Source: Crossiella equi
Lineage (GTDB): Bacteria; Actinomycetota; Actinomycetes; Mycobacteriales; Pseudonocardiaceae
NCBI RefSeq assembly: GCF_017876755.1
Contig: NZ_JAGIOO010000001.1
Span: 1,302,001-1,366,000 of the forward strand
Direction: 5' to 3'
Length of the DNA stretch: 64,000 nt
This document shows positions 25,576 to 33,501 of the stretch, in pieces. The notes under the pieces are model-generated. The model was not told where the DNA came from, searched no databases, and saw nothing but the letters and a program-made list of their open reading frames with translations. Numbering within the stretch: position 1 is the stretch's first letter; each line of letters begins with the position of its first letter. Made by a program: the position numbers and the translations under genes.

Positions 25576-26664
25576 GTGCCCCGAAAAGTGGTCATCACCG
25601 GTCTCGGCGTGCTCGCGCCGGGCGGGGTGGGCACCGAGGCGTTCCACCGCCTGCTCAGCGAGGGCCGTACCGCCACCCGCGCGCTCTCCCGCTTCGACGC
25701 CACCCGCCACCGCTCGCGCGTGGCCGCCGAGGTCGACCTCGCCCCGGAGCCGCCCCCCGAGGACCGGGCCACCCGGTTCATCGTGGCCGGAACCCGCCAG
25801 GCGGTGGCTGACAGCGGCCTGGCACTGTCCAACCTGGACCCGTCCCGGGTGGGGGCGGCCCTCGGCGGCGCGTCCGGGCTCGCCGCCGAACTGGCCCGCG
25901 CCCACGGCGCCCCGGGCCCCGGCACGGTGGTGGCCACCGGCCGCACCAGCGGCCTGGACGTGCTCGGCCACGCGGCCCGGCTGATCCTCGGCGGCGCGGT
26001 GGACGTGGTGCTCACCGGCGCCACCGAAGCCCCGATCACCCCGGCGATGGGGGCCTGCTTCGACGCGGTCGAGGCCACCTCGGCCCGCAACGACACCCCG
26101 GAGACCGCCTGCCGCCCGTTCGACCGCTCCCGCGACGGTTTTGTGCTGGGCGAGGGCGCGGCCGGGCTCGTACTGGAGGAGTACGGCCACGCGGCCCGGC
26201 GCGGCGCGCACATCTACGCCGAGCTCGCCGGTTTCGGCACGCACACCGACGGCGCCGAGCTGGCCGCGGCGATCACCGCCGCCCTGGACGACGCCCGGGT
26301 CGAGGTGTCCGATGTGGACTACGTCAACGCGCACGGCACCGCCTCCCGGCAGGACGACCTGCGGGAGACCGAGGCGTTCAAGCAGGCCCTGGGCGCCCAC
26401 GCCTACGAGGTGCCGGTCAGCTCCATCAAGTCGATGATCGGCCACGCGCTGGGCGCGGCCGGTGCGCTGGAGGTCGCCGCGTGCGCACTGGCCATGGCGC
26501 ACGACTTCATCCCGCCCACGGCCAACCTGCACGAGCCGGACCCCGAACTGGACCTGGACTTCGTGCCCCTGGAGGCCCGCGAGCAGCGCAGCGACGTCGT
26601 GCTGTGCGTGGGCAGCGGCTTCGACGGCTCGCAGAGCGCGCTCGTGCTGCGACGGGTGACCTGA
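25576..26664 (+). CDS. Type II-like beta-ketoacyl synthase lacking the catalytic Cys
   Basis: A protein of 362 residues, about 60 shorter than normal KS-alpha. N-terminal KVVITGLGVLAPGGVG and C-terminal VLCVGSGFDGSQSALVL are standard. The nucleophile motif reads VATGRTSGLDVLG, with Arg123 (codon CGC at 25942) where Cys belongs. The other active-site residues are present: His of NAHGT, Lys of SSIKSM and His of GHALGAAG. A block of about 45 residues before the active site and a shorter loop before NAHG are missing. GTG start with GGGAGG seven bases upstream. Condensing activity is unlikely; a decarboxylating, structural or dead protein are the options. Confidence 0.88.
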   Translation: MPRKVVITGLGVLAPGGVGTEAFHRLLSEGRTATRALSRFDATRHRSRVAAEVDLAPEPPPEDRATRFIVAGTRQAVADSGLALSNLDPSRVGAALGGASGLAAELARAHGAPGPGTVVATGRTSGLDVLGHAARLILGGAVDVVLTGATEAPITPAMGACFDAVEATSARNDTPETACRPFDRSRDGFVLGEGAAGLVLEEYGHAARRGAHIYAELAGFGTHTDGAELAAAITAALDDARVEVSDVDYVNAHGTASRQDDLRETEAFKQALGAHAYEVPVSSIKSMIGHALGAAGALEVAACALAMAHDFIPPTANLHEPDPELDLDFVPLEAREQRSDVVLCVGSGFDGSQSALVLRRVT

Positions 26665-26701
26665 CCCGCCACGCCCACCCCTGCCTCGAAGGGATCACCG
26701 C

Positions 26702-27625
26702 ATGATGACCAGCACCCGCGAGGTCACCCACGAGACCGTGGTGACCGCCTCGCCCGGTCAGGTGTTCGCGCTGCTCGCCGACGTGCGCAACTGGCCGCGG
26801 CTGTTCCCGCCGACCGTGCACGTGGAGTGGCTGGAGGGCACCGCGACGCGGGAGCGCGTGCGGTTCTGGGCCACCGTCGACGGCGAGCTGCGGACCTGGA
26901 CGTCGCTGCGCACCCTGGACCCGGCCGCCCGCCGCATCACCTTCCGCGACGAGACGCCCGCGCACCCGGTGGCCGAGCTCGGCGGCGCCTGGCACGTCGA
27001 GGAGCGCGCGGACGGCACCTGCGCGGTGCGCCTGGAGCACGACTTCCGCCCGCTGGACGACGGTCCGGCGGAGCTGGCCCGCGTCTCCCGCGCGGTGGAC
27101 GTGCGCTCCCGCGCCGAGCTGGCCGCGCTGCGCCTGACCCTGGAGAGCGCCTCCGCCCCCGAGCTGACCGCTGGCTTCGCCCATTCGCTGCGGATCCGGG
27201 GGCAGGTGCGCGAGGTGTACGAGTTCGTGCGCCGGTCCGAGCTGTGGCCCGAGCGGCTGCCGCACGTGCTCTCGGCGACGCTCACCGAGCCGCTGCCGGG
27301 TGTGCAGAGCCTGACCACGGAGACCCGCCTGCGCGACGGCTCGGTGCGCACCACGCACTCCTACCGCGTGTGCCTGGGCCCGGACACCATCGCCTACAAG
27401 CAGACCGTGCTGCCGGACGGCCTGGCCCACCACACCGGGCGCTGGCACTTCGGGCAGGACGGCGAGGAGGTCGTGGCCACTGTCCACCACACCGTGGTGT
27501 TCGACGACGGCGCCCTGCCGCCGGGCCTGACCCCGCCGGAGGCCCGCGAGCGGGTGCGGCGCGACCTCGGCGACCACGGCCTCACCACGCTCCACCGCGC
27601 CAAGGCACAGGTCGAGGGTCGCTGA
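26702..27625 (+). CDS. Didomain aromatase/cyclase (polyketide cyclase, START/SRPBCC fold)
   Basis: A protein of 307 residues with two SRPBCC-fold repeats: residues 1-150 (VTASPGQVFALLADVRNWPR) and 160-307 (RIRGQVREVYEFVRRSELWPERLP). The arrangement matches didomain ARO/CYC enzymes that fold and aromatise the first ring of reducing type II polyketides. It lies 37 bp after the ketosynthase with GAAGGGA upstream. ATG at 26705 is an equivalent start. It binds poly-beta-keto chains normally carried on an ACP, but none is encoded in the window. Confidence 0.88.
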   Translation: MMTSTREVTHETVVTASPGQVFALLADVRNWPRLFPPTVHVEWLEGTATRERVRFWATVDGELRTWTSLRTLDPAARRITFRDETPAHPVAELGGAWHVEERADGTCAVRLEHDFRPLDDGPAELARVSRAVDVRSRAELAALRLTLESASAPELTAGFAHSLRIRGQVREVYEFVRRSELWPERLPHVLSATLTEPLPGVQSLTTETRLRDGSVRTTHSYRVCLGPDTIAYKQTVLPDGLAHHTGRWHFGQDGEEVVATVHHTVVFDDGALPPGLTPPEARERVRRDLGDHGLTTLHRAKAQVEGR

Positions 27626-27657
27626 CCCGCCCGCCCGAGACCCCGAGGTCACCCGCC

Positions 27658-28359
27658 ATGAGCACCTACCTGGTCCGTCCCTCGGCGATCCGCCGCTTCG
27701 CCGAGTCCGTGCGCTCCCCCGGCGTCACACCGCCGACCTTCGCCATGGCCGCCGTGCTGCCCGCGATGCTGGAAGTGTTGCGCGTCAACGGGTTCGGCAC
27801 GTCCACGGTGGTCCACCGGGCGCAGTCGTTGACCCTGCACCGGCCGATCCGGATCGGTGACGAGCTGGCGAGCTCGGCCCGGCTGCGCGAGGTGCGCACC
27901 GTGCGCGGGGCCAGCACCACCCGGGTCGAGGTGGACCTGCACGACGCGGACGCCGCCCCGGTGTGCTCGGCGCGCGCCACGCTGCTGGTCGACCCGCCGC
28001 CCACCGACCCCGGCCCGGAGACCGGCCCGCCCGAGCCGGTGGTGCGGATGTCGTTGCGGCGTGAGGACGTCGAGCGCTACGCCGAGGCCTCCGGGCACCC
28101 GGCGGCACTCGCACAGGACCTGCTCGTCCTGGGCCTGGCGCTGAGCCGCCTGACCGAGCTCGCCAGCCTGACCGGGTTCGACGCGGTGTTCCCGCACCCG
28201 GTGCGCGTGGTCGGCGCGGACCCGCTGCTGGTGCACGCCACCGGTTCCGGGCTGTCCGTGCACCACCGGGGCCGTCAGGCGGTCTCGGTCACCAACCTGT
28301 GCTGGAGCTGGCGGAGCGGTCCGCTGGTCGCCGCCCGCCGGGGGGCGGAGGCCGGATGA
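27658..28359 (+). CDS. Double hotdog-fold (MaoC/FAS1 dehydratase-like) protein
   Basis: A protein of 233 residues with two hotdog-like halves: VHRAQSLTLHRPIRIGDELAS in the first and MSLRREDVERYAEASG then PHPVRVVGADPLLVH in the second, as in MaoC-like or FAS1-type hydratase/dehydratase proteins. The second half resembles an acyl-binding region, but I do not see a complete D-x4-H active site. It starts 32 bp after the cyclase. Its stop overlaps ATGA, the apparent start of the lost P450 gene. Confidence 0.7.
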   Translation: MSTYLVRPSAIRRFAESVRSPGVTPPTFAMAAVLPAMLEVLRVNGFGTSTVVHRAQSLTLHRPIRIGDELASSARLREVRTVRGASTTRVEVDLHDADAAPVCSARATLLVDPPPTDPGPETGPPEPVVRMSLRREDVERYAEASGHPAALAQDLLVLGLALSRLTELASLTGFDAVFPHPVRVVGADPLLVHATGSGLSVHHRGRQAVSVTNLCWSWRSGPLVAARRGAEAG

Positions 28360-28551
28360 CCACGCTGGCCGCACCGGTGCCTGGGCGCGGCGCTGGCCCG
28401 GGTGGCGGCGGAGGTCGCGGTTCCGGCCCTGTTCCGGCGTATCCCCGGGCTGCGGTTGGGCGTGCCCCGGGCGGCGGTGCGGTTCGCGGGAGGCCTGGGG
28501 TCACGGCGGTTGGTCGGGCTGCCCGTGGTGCTGGGGCGGGCGCAGCCGTAA
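28356..28551 (+). pseudogene. Cytochrome P450 remnant (heme loop and C-terminus only)
   Basis: From 28372 to 28551 one frame reads HRCLGAALARVAAEV, then VPALFRRIPGLRLGVP and the tail RLVGLPVVLGRAQP. This is the P450 Cys-ligand loop, L-helix and C-terminal end. Nothing of the preceding 350 or so residues remains. An ATG at 28356, overlapping the upstream stop as ATGA, would be the expected P450 start but is out of frame with the tail. A single large deletion joining the first few codons to the heme loop would explain it. Confidence 0.8.
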
Positions 28552-28668
28552 AGACAAGATCTTGGTGCCTGAGGGCATCACGGGAGCTGGCGAACACCGA
28601 TCCGGTGCGGACCGGGCCGGACCGCGGTCTGGCGGCCCTCGGCCCGGTGGAGACGGTGTTCGGCCAGT

Positions 28669-28691
28669 GGTCCTCCGCTCGACGGAGGACC
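28669..28691. terminator. Hairpin between convergent P450 remnant and LuxR gene
   Basis: A perfect 9-bp stem, GGTCCTCCG and CGGAGGACC, with a 5-base loop. It lies between the end of the ketosynthase operon and the stop of the minus-strand LuxR gene and probably terminates transcription from either side. No long T-run. Confidence 0.65.
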
Positions 28692-28738
28692 GGGCGCGGG
28701 CCGGGGCAGGAACAACGGGTGGTCCTCCCCGGCCCGTG

Positions 28739-30004
28739 TCACTCGGCCATGGCCTTGGCGAGCTCGCCGCGGCTGCGGATCCCGAGCTTGCGGTAGGCGC
28801 TGGACAGGTGGAACTCGACCCCGCGCACGGTCAGGTAGAGCTTGTCGGCGATCTGCCGGTTGGTGTGCCCGGTCCGCGCCAGCCGCGCGATCTTCTCCTC
28901 CTGCCCGGACAACCCGGGCCGCGCCGGTTCGGCCAGCCCGCGCAGGGCCCGCTCGGCCAGCCGCGCCCGCCCGAGCGCCCCGGTCTCCTCCGCCAGGTGC
29001 CGGGCCCGCCCGAGGCTGCCCCGAGCAGCGCCGAGGTCCCCCTTGGCAGCCTGCCGCACCCCGATCTCGTAGTGCACCCCGCTCAGCTCGGCCCGCGCCC
29101 GCGCGAGCTCCAACAGCTCCAGCGCCTGGGTCAACCGGTCCAGTGCCTGCTCCTCCCCCTCCACCAGGGCCAACGTGGTCAACGCCATCCCCATGGACCG
29201 CACTTCCCCCCACCGCCGAGCGTCCTCCCATCCCTGCCGAGCGAGCTTGCGCGCGACGTCCTCCCGATGTGCGGCCAGGGCGGCCAACGGCATCTGGTGC
29301 GGCCAGGGCAGCACGGACGGATTCCGGACCCCCTGCACAGCGAACTCCCGCTGCGCCTCGTGGTAGTCCCGCAGCCCGGGCAGGGCCCGCCCGGCGGCGA
29401 GGTGCACCACGGCCCGCCCGGCGAGCAGCATGGGCCGCATGGGCATCCGCCATCCCACGGCGGTGTCGAAGTCGTGCTTGGCGAGCAACGCCTCAGCCCG
29501 GTCCACACCGCCCTGCCGCACCAGGACCTCGGCCGACCAGGCAACAGCCACGAGCCGCACCCCGGGACTGACGTCGGCGTCGATGAGCTCGGCCAGGATC
29601 TCCAGCGCGGTCCCGAGATCCCCGCACTGCCGGGCGATCCGAGCCCGGGTCCGGGCAACCATGCTGTGCCGCTGCGCGACGGTGAACGAGGCCAAGGGCG
29701 TCTCATTGGTCAACCGAGGACAGTAGGTGTCGGCGGCAACAAGCTCCCCGGCACACACCAGCGTGACCAAGGCCCGCCAGACGCACAGCGGGTCAAACCG
29801 ACAGGTCTCCCCGGCCAAGGCGGCCTCGGCGTGCTGCACGGCCAGCCCGAGGTTCTCCCCCCGGGCCATGAGCCCGGCGGCGGTCGCGGCGGAACACTCC
29901 CCCACCACCCCGTCCGCCTCCAGCGGAGCCCCGGCGACCGGCCAAGGCGCCCCGGCACTCAACCCGGGCGTGACCACACTGAGCCGAGCCTCGCGTTTGG
30001 ACAT
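28739..30004 (-). CDS. LuxR-type regulator with TPR-like region, copy 2
   Basis: A protein of about 421 residues from ATG 30004 (ATG 30046 is an in-frame alternative). The C-terminal HTH is LSGQEEKIARLARTGHTNRQIADKLYL then RGVEFHLSSAYRKLGI. The rest is helical repeat sequence. Size, domain order and several phrases (PSVLPWPHQMPLAALAAH versus PAVLPWRSQAALCAHALQ) show that it is a paralogue of the protein at 19894-21153. Both lie on the minus strand at the two edges of the polyketide-like genes. Confidence 0.87.
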   Translation of the reverse strand: MSKREARLSVVTPGLSAGAPWPVAGAPLEADGVVGECSAATAAGLMARGENLGLAVQHAEAALAGETCRFDPLCVWRALVTLVCAGELVAADTYCPRLTNETPLASFTVAQRHSMVARTRARIARQCGDLGTALEILAELIDADVSPGVRLVAVAWSAEVLVRQGGVDRAEALLAKHDFDTAVGWRMPMRPMLLAGRAVVHLAAGRALPGLRDYHEAQREFAVQGVRNPSVLPWPHQMPLAALAAHREDVARKLARQGWEDARRWGEVRSMGMALTTLALVEGEEQALDRLTQALELLELARARAELSGVHYEIGVRQAAKGDLGAARGSLGRARHLAEETGALGRARLAERALRGLAEPARPGLSGQEEKIARLARTGHTNRQIADKLYLTVRGVEFHLSSAYRKLGIRSRGELAKAMAE

Positions 30005-30451
30005 GCACGGACCCCGCTGCCCCTCCCCGCCCTGCCGCTCCACCATGCCCCGATTCTGCAACCCGAATACCGGGAATGCGCCTCCGACTTCGACGTCCTT
30101 GCCCAAAAAAGACAGATTCCCGCCAACCCGAGGTGGAAAAGTGCACCCCCAGCCCCATTCCGTCTACAACCTTCCTCATTCCCCAGCCCCGCTACCTGCA
30201 TGAGAACGCTCCCACACTGCGAGATCTCCCCCACCCGAGCGATCCCTCCAAGTGGCACTCGAACTGCCGGAAACCCCCAACAACTCCTCAACCACCCGGT
30301 ATGGGGCGCGTCCCACAACGACAGGATGTTGTCGGGGCGCGGTGACCGTGCACGCAGCTGCGCTGGGGGGATCCCCCCGTGCCTGCTTCGCCAAGGTCGG
30401 CACCAGGGCCCGCCAGCAGGCGACCTGCACCTGATTGTGCAGCGTCTGCCC
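30005..30451. other. Non-coding 447-bp stretch upstream of LuxR copy 2
   Basis: No credible coding sequence on either strand. It is lower in G+C than its surroundings (for example around CCCAAAAAAGACAG at 30103) and should hold the LuxR promoter. It contains the left copy of the 14-bp direct repeat CCCACAACGACAGG (30312-30325), at the edge of the accessory block. Confidence 0.55.
30312..30325 (+). repeat. 14-bp direct repeat, left copy
   Basis: CCCACAACGACAGG is repeated exactly at 36079-36092, both followed by A/G then TG. The two copies bracket about 5.75 kb of accessory-type genes. It could be an attachment-like duplication; chance cannot be excluded for 14 bp. Confidence 0.4.
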
Positions 30452-31339
30452 TCAACCAGCTGAGGCCAGGCGGTGCCGCGCCCAGCGCCTGGCCGTCTCG
30501 GCCAGATGGGCGCGGTGGGGCGCGGGATGCTGGAGGCGCAGGTACTCCCACCAACCGCATACGGCCACCGCGAACGCGGTGACCTCCTCGTCCCGAGCCA
30601 TGCCCCAGGCCGGGAGTGCGGCGACCAGCTCCTCCGCGCTTGCCGGGGTATGGCCATCAGCGATGAACCGGAGCACCAGGTAAGCCGGGTCCACCCACGG
30701 GGCCGCCTGCTGGGCCCACGCCCAGTCGATCACCCGAGCCCGGTCCTCGGTGATCAAGAGGTTGAGTGGATGCAGGTCGGTGTGGACCAGGGTGTCCCCC
30801 TGAATCGCCTCCAGCGCCGCCGCCTCGAACTGCACGCCGTCGTCCAGGTGGGCCCGGACCCACGGGTGCAGCTCGGGCGGCGGGCTCTTGCGGAGGCGGC
30901 GCCAGGCGGCGACCCAGGCCAGCTTGCTCACCAGCGACGGGACCCCGACCGGCGGGCACGGAGTCAACAGGTCAGCGAACGAGCCGACGGCCTCCAGCAC
31001 CGGTCCCAGGTCGGAGGAGCCTGGCGACAGGTCGGCGTGCTGACCGGCGATGTGCTCGAAGCCGAGCAGCAGCCAACCCGCCACCTCCGTGTGCCAGAGC
31101 AGCCGTGGCGCGGCCGGTGGCAGGAACGGAGCGACCTGGAGTTCGGTGAGGTGCATCGGTGAGGTGCTGTCCGTCGTGGCTTTGCAGAACACCGGCCCGG
31201 CCTCGGTGTGCAGGGTCGCGGCGAAGGCGGAGTTGATCCCGGCGCTCGCCTGCTCCACCGCGGTGACGGCCCCGCACTGTTCTTCGATGGCGGCTCGTAC
31301 CGGAGCGGGCAGCTCGGCCCAGTCACGACGTTCGATCAC
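30452..31339 (-). CDS. Aminoglycoside-phosphotransferase-like (APH/CHK) kinase
   Basis: A protein of 295 residues with the APH/choline-kinase fold. The catalytic loop is LVHTDLHPLNLLI (HxDxxxxN) and the metal-binding Asp is in RARVIDWAWA. The N-terminal lobe has ASAGINSAFAATL in place of a classical P-loop and VFCKA with the ATP-binding Lys. The family phosphorylates small molecules including antibiotics, but this deep branch is common in actinomycete accessory regions and its substrate is unknown. It is separated from the glycine-rich-domain gene and may have its own promoter. Confidence 0.85.
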   Translation of the reverse strand: MIERRDWAELPAPVRAAIEEQCGAVTAVEQASAGINSAFAATLHTEAGPVFCKATTDSTSPMHLTELQVAPFLPPAAPRLLWHTEVAGWLLLGFEHIAGQHADLSPGSSDLGPVLEAVGSFADLLTPCPPVGVPSLVSKLAWVAAWRRLRKSPPPELHPWVRAHLDDGVQFEAAALEAIQGDTLVHTDLHPLNLLITEDRARVIDWAWAQQAAPWVDPAYLVLRFIADGHTPASAEELVAALPAWGMARDEEVTAFAVAVCGWWEYLRLQHPAPHRAHLAETARRWARHRLASAG

Positions 31340-31368
31340 ACCTCATCCTCTCCGAACCGGGTCAGCGG

Positions 31369-31866
31369 TCAGCGACGCCGGGGCGAGGGCGGCGGGTCGT
31401 CGGAGCAGCCGTTGTGGCACTGCGAGCACTTCCGGCAGGCAATGGCCTCGGCGAGTGGCCACAGCTCCGGGTGGACAGTGAGGCCGGTCTCCTGGATCGC
31501 CTCGACGGTCCGGGCCAGCGCGGCGGCCGCGCTCTCCTCGTCGTCCTCCTCACCAGAGGCGGCGGGGTCGATCGGGACGTGGTGGAGGAAGCGGCCTGCC
31601 AGCGTGTGGCAGAAGCGCTCGTACTCCTTGGTGTCCAGGATGAAGGGGTGCCACCCGAGGTCGACCTTGGCCGAGGGGCTGAGCCGACGCTGGTGGGGCT
31701 GGGCGCAGGCGTTGAGGAAGGCCAGCGCGTCGGCCATGATCGCCTCTGCCCCGGCCTGTGTCATGCCTTCCTTGCGGACGAGCCTGCCGACCAGCCGGGC
31801 GAAGAGGTCCGGGGACACCAGACTCGCGCCGGTGTTCGTTGCCGTGGGTGCCAGTAATGCGGTCAT
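31369..31866 (-). CDS. Glycine-rich-domain-like conserved actinobacterial protein
   Basis: A protein of 165 residues resembling actinomycete proteins annotated as glycine-rich domain-containing: SPDLFARLVGRLVRKEGMT, ADALAFLNACA, then LSPSAKVDLGWHPFILDTKE and RFCHTLAGRFLHHVP, with a C-terminal CRKCSQCHNGC cluster that may bind zinc. The WHxF-to-H block is the family core. AAGGAG precedes ATG 31866, and a strong leader hairpin lies 29-74 bp upstream. Biochemical role unknown. Confidence 0.7.
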   Translation of the reverse strand: MTALLAPTATNTGASLVSPDLFARLVGRLVRKEGMTQAGAEAIMADALAFLNACAQPHQRRLSPSAKVDLGWHPFILDTKEYERFCHTLAGRFLHHVPIDPAASGEEDDEESAAAALARTVEAIQETGLTVHPELWPLAEAIACRKCSQCHNGCSDDPPPSPRRR

Positions 31867-31894
31867 GCCGTACTCCTTCTGTGTGAACGTGGTG

Positions 31895-31940
31895 GAGACG
31901 GCCGGTGCGCCTGCGCAGTGGGCGCACCGGCCGCTGTCTC
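31895..31940 (-). other. Leader hairpin before the glycine-rich-domain-like gene
   Basis: Perfect 12-bp stem (31900-31911 with 31921-31932, GGCCGGTGCGCC and complement), 9-base loop, extended by GAGAC/GTCTC at the base across a 3-base bulge. It ends 28 bp upstream of the ATG at 31866. A similar hairpin next to the same GTGGAGACGG sequence precedes the small membrane gene at 33474. Candidate terminator or attenuator. Confidence 0.7.
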
Positions 31941-31953
31941 GACATCGGTCGTG

Positions 31954-32482
31954 TTAGTCCGTGGTGGCCTCCTTCGTGCCGGGGTCGGGGTCGGGGCGCG
32001 GCGTGCACCGGCAGGACTCGGGGCGGCGGATGGCCGCCATCTCTTTCAGGTCGGGGTACTGGCGGCCCGCCACTTCACCGAGAGCCAACAGCCCGTTGTG
32101 GGTGTGCATCGAGGCCGTCTTCTGCGCGTGGATGGCCGTGGCGAACAGCACGCCGATCCGAGTGGCGCTGACCGTGGCCCCCGCGCCGTCCTCACGCTTG
32201 TCCAAGGCCTGGCCGAGGTTGCCGATCGTCTCCATCAGGCCGGCGTAGGCGCCGAACATCTCCTGGCACTGCCCGGCTTCCAGCGCTGCCAGCAGGTCAC
32301 GCCCGAGGAAGGTCAGACTGCGGAGGGTGCGCTCGTCCAGCCCGGGGGCCAGTAGCGCCAGCTCCTTGTCTGGCGGCCAGCGGCACGGTGAACTCGTGGC
32401 CCTTCGGGCACCGGTAGCGCACCAGCTGCGTCTCCTCGACCTCCGGTGCGATCCCGCCCGGCAAGAGAACCAGGGCGCTCAC
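31954..32482 (-). pseudogene. Zinc-ribbon-like protein gene split by a frameshift
   Basis: GTG 32482 (GTGA overlap with the upstream gene) opens a frame reading MSALVLLPGGIAPEVEETQL then VRYRCPKGHEFTVPLAARQ, which runs into a stop at 32297. The +1 frame from about 32370 continues with good helical coding sequence, DKELALLAPGLDERTLRSLT, then GLMETIGNLGQALDKRED, to a stop at 31954, but has no start codon before ATG 32259. A single-base change near 32365-32375 joins them into about 175 residues. Either a real inactivating mutation, a sequencing error or programmed slippage at the rare AGA codon (32371-32369). Only CPKGH of a zinc site is visible. Confidence 0.7.
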
Positions 32483-33042
32483 CGCGTGGGCTCCTGCCGC
32501 GTGCTGGCACCACGGGCGTTGAGCAGCCGGGCCAGCAGAGCAACCAGGGTGTCCAGGCGGTGCTGCCGGTCGATCATGGAGAGCCAGAACGTCAGCCCGA
32601 CCCCGGCCAGACCCCCGAGGATGACGAACTGGGTCAGCGTCGGCGCGAGCCAACCCCGGTCCCAGGCCACTACGCCGAACACTCCGACCAGCAAAGACAG
32701 CAACCCGCAGGCGCTCAGCACACCGTTGGCCCTGGCACTGCGCCGGTATGGGCTGGCCTGGGCGAACAGCGCCTTGCGGTAGGCCCCCATGGTGGTCTGG
32801 TCGAGCAAGGCCGGACCCGCGACCAGGGCACCGAGCACGGGCAACGGGGCCTCCTCATCCAGCGCGGGCACCCCGTCGGGGAAGACCTCGCCGAACACCA
32901 CCTGCCGCTGCGCCGGGCAGTGCTGGGCGCAGCCGCACCTGATCACCCGCACGCTGATCCCGTCGTGGCTGGTGTAGGTGCCCCAGGTGTGCCGCGTGCG
33001 CGGCTGCGGGTCCTCGTCCGGCTCGGTATTGGGTGGGTTCAC
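32479..33042 (-). CDS. Hypothetical membrane protein with Cys cluster
   Basis: A protein of 187 residues from GTG 33042, 2 bp after the previous stop. The N-terminal half has a Cys cluster (RCGCAQHCPAQ), possibly metal-binding. Two hydrophobic segments follow: NGVLSACGLLSLLVGVFGVV and LTQFVILGGLAGVGLTFWLS, with a cytoplasmic C-terminal tail. The stop overlaps the next start as GTGA. No family recognised; the operon context is a small-protein island with XRE control. Confidence 0.7.
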   Translation of the reverse strand: MNPPNTEPDEDPQPRTRHTWGTYTSHDGISVRVIRCGCAQHCPAQRQVVFGEVFPDGVPALDEEAPLPVLGALVAGPALLDQTTMGAYRKALFAQASPYRRSARANGVLSACGLLSLLVGVFGVVAWDRGWLAPTLTQFVILGGLAGVGLTFWLSMIDRQHRLDTLVALLARLLNARGASTRQEPTR

Positions 33043-33044
33043 GG

Positions 33045-33356
33045 TCAGCTGGCCTTCCAGATCGTCTTGGACTTCGTGACTTCGTCGGCGGGCAGCGGCG
33101 GAGGCTCCGCAGCACGGCGGGCCTGGGCGGCGAAGAAGTCGGCGGTGCCCTCGGTGATCGACGGCAGCTCGACCTTGAGCCGCACGACGTGGGGGCAGGC
33201 CGGGTTGGGGCACCGGTAGGCGATGACCGCCATCTGGCGGTTCGGCAACGGGACCCACAGGTTCACCACGCCGCGGTACTGGCAGACGTCGGAGCAGTCG
33301 CCGGTCTCCGGGTTCCAGGCGAAGTCCGGGCTCGAGCGCCAGTCCCGGTCAGCCAC
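33045..33356 (-). CDS. Small zinc-ribbon-like hypothetical protein
   Basis: A protein of about 103 residues. Two Cys pairs, CSDVC near the N-terminus and CPNPAC in AYRCPNPACPHVVRLKVELP, suggest a zinc ribbon, and the YRCP-x-H core resembles that of the frameshifted gene downstream (RYRCPKGHEFTV). GTG 33356 is chosen because it overlaps the small membrane ORF stop by 8 bp; GTG 33365 is an alternative. Function unknown. Confidence 0.65.
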   Translation of the reverse strand: MADRDWRSSPDFAWNPETGDCSDVCQYRGVVNLWVPLPNRQMAVIAYRCPNPACPHVVRLKVELPSITEGTADFFAAQARRAAEPPPLPADEVTKSKTIWKAS

Positions 33357-33474
33357 GCCGACCACCGCGCCGCCGACCAGCCCGTCGCCGGGGCCACGCC
33401 GCCAAGGCGACCGCGAGCAGCGCCGCGCCGAGGACTACGCCGATGGTGGCGAGCACGACGAAGTGGTTGTTCAC
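33349..33474 (-). CDS. Small single-pass membrane protein
   Basis: A 41-residue ORF from GTG 33474 with an excellent AGGAGG five bases upstream. Residues 5-26 (FVVLATIGVVLGAALLAVAL) form one membrane helix and the tail is strongly basic (RRRAGRRRGGRRG), predicting N-out, C-in topology. Its stop overlaps the start of the downstream zinc-ribbon gene by 8 bp. It is the first gene of the minus-strand operon. Function unknown. Confidence 0.65.
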   Translation of the reverse strand: MNNHFVVLATIGVVLGAALLAVALAAWPRRRAGRRRGGRRG

Positions 33475-33501
33475 GCGTGCCTCCTGATCCGCGACGTGGA
33501 G

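Noticed and set aside
28299-28796. 165-residue frame covering the P450 remnant
   Set aside because: Gly/Arg/Pro-rich translation without similarity; the alternative frame gives the P450 signature.
30076-30345. Possible short gene in the gap upstream of the second LuxR gene
   Set aside because: Candidate frames lack ribosome sites and have Pro/Thr/Ser-rich composition without domain features.
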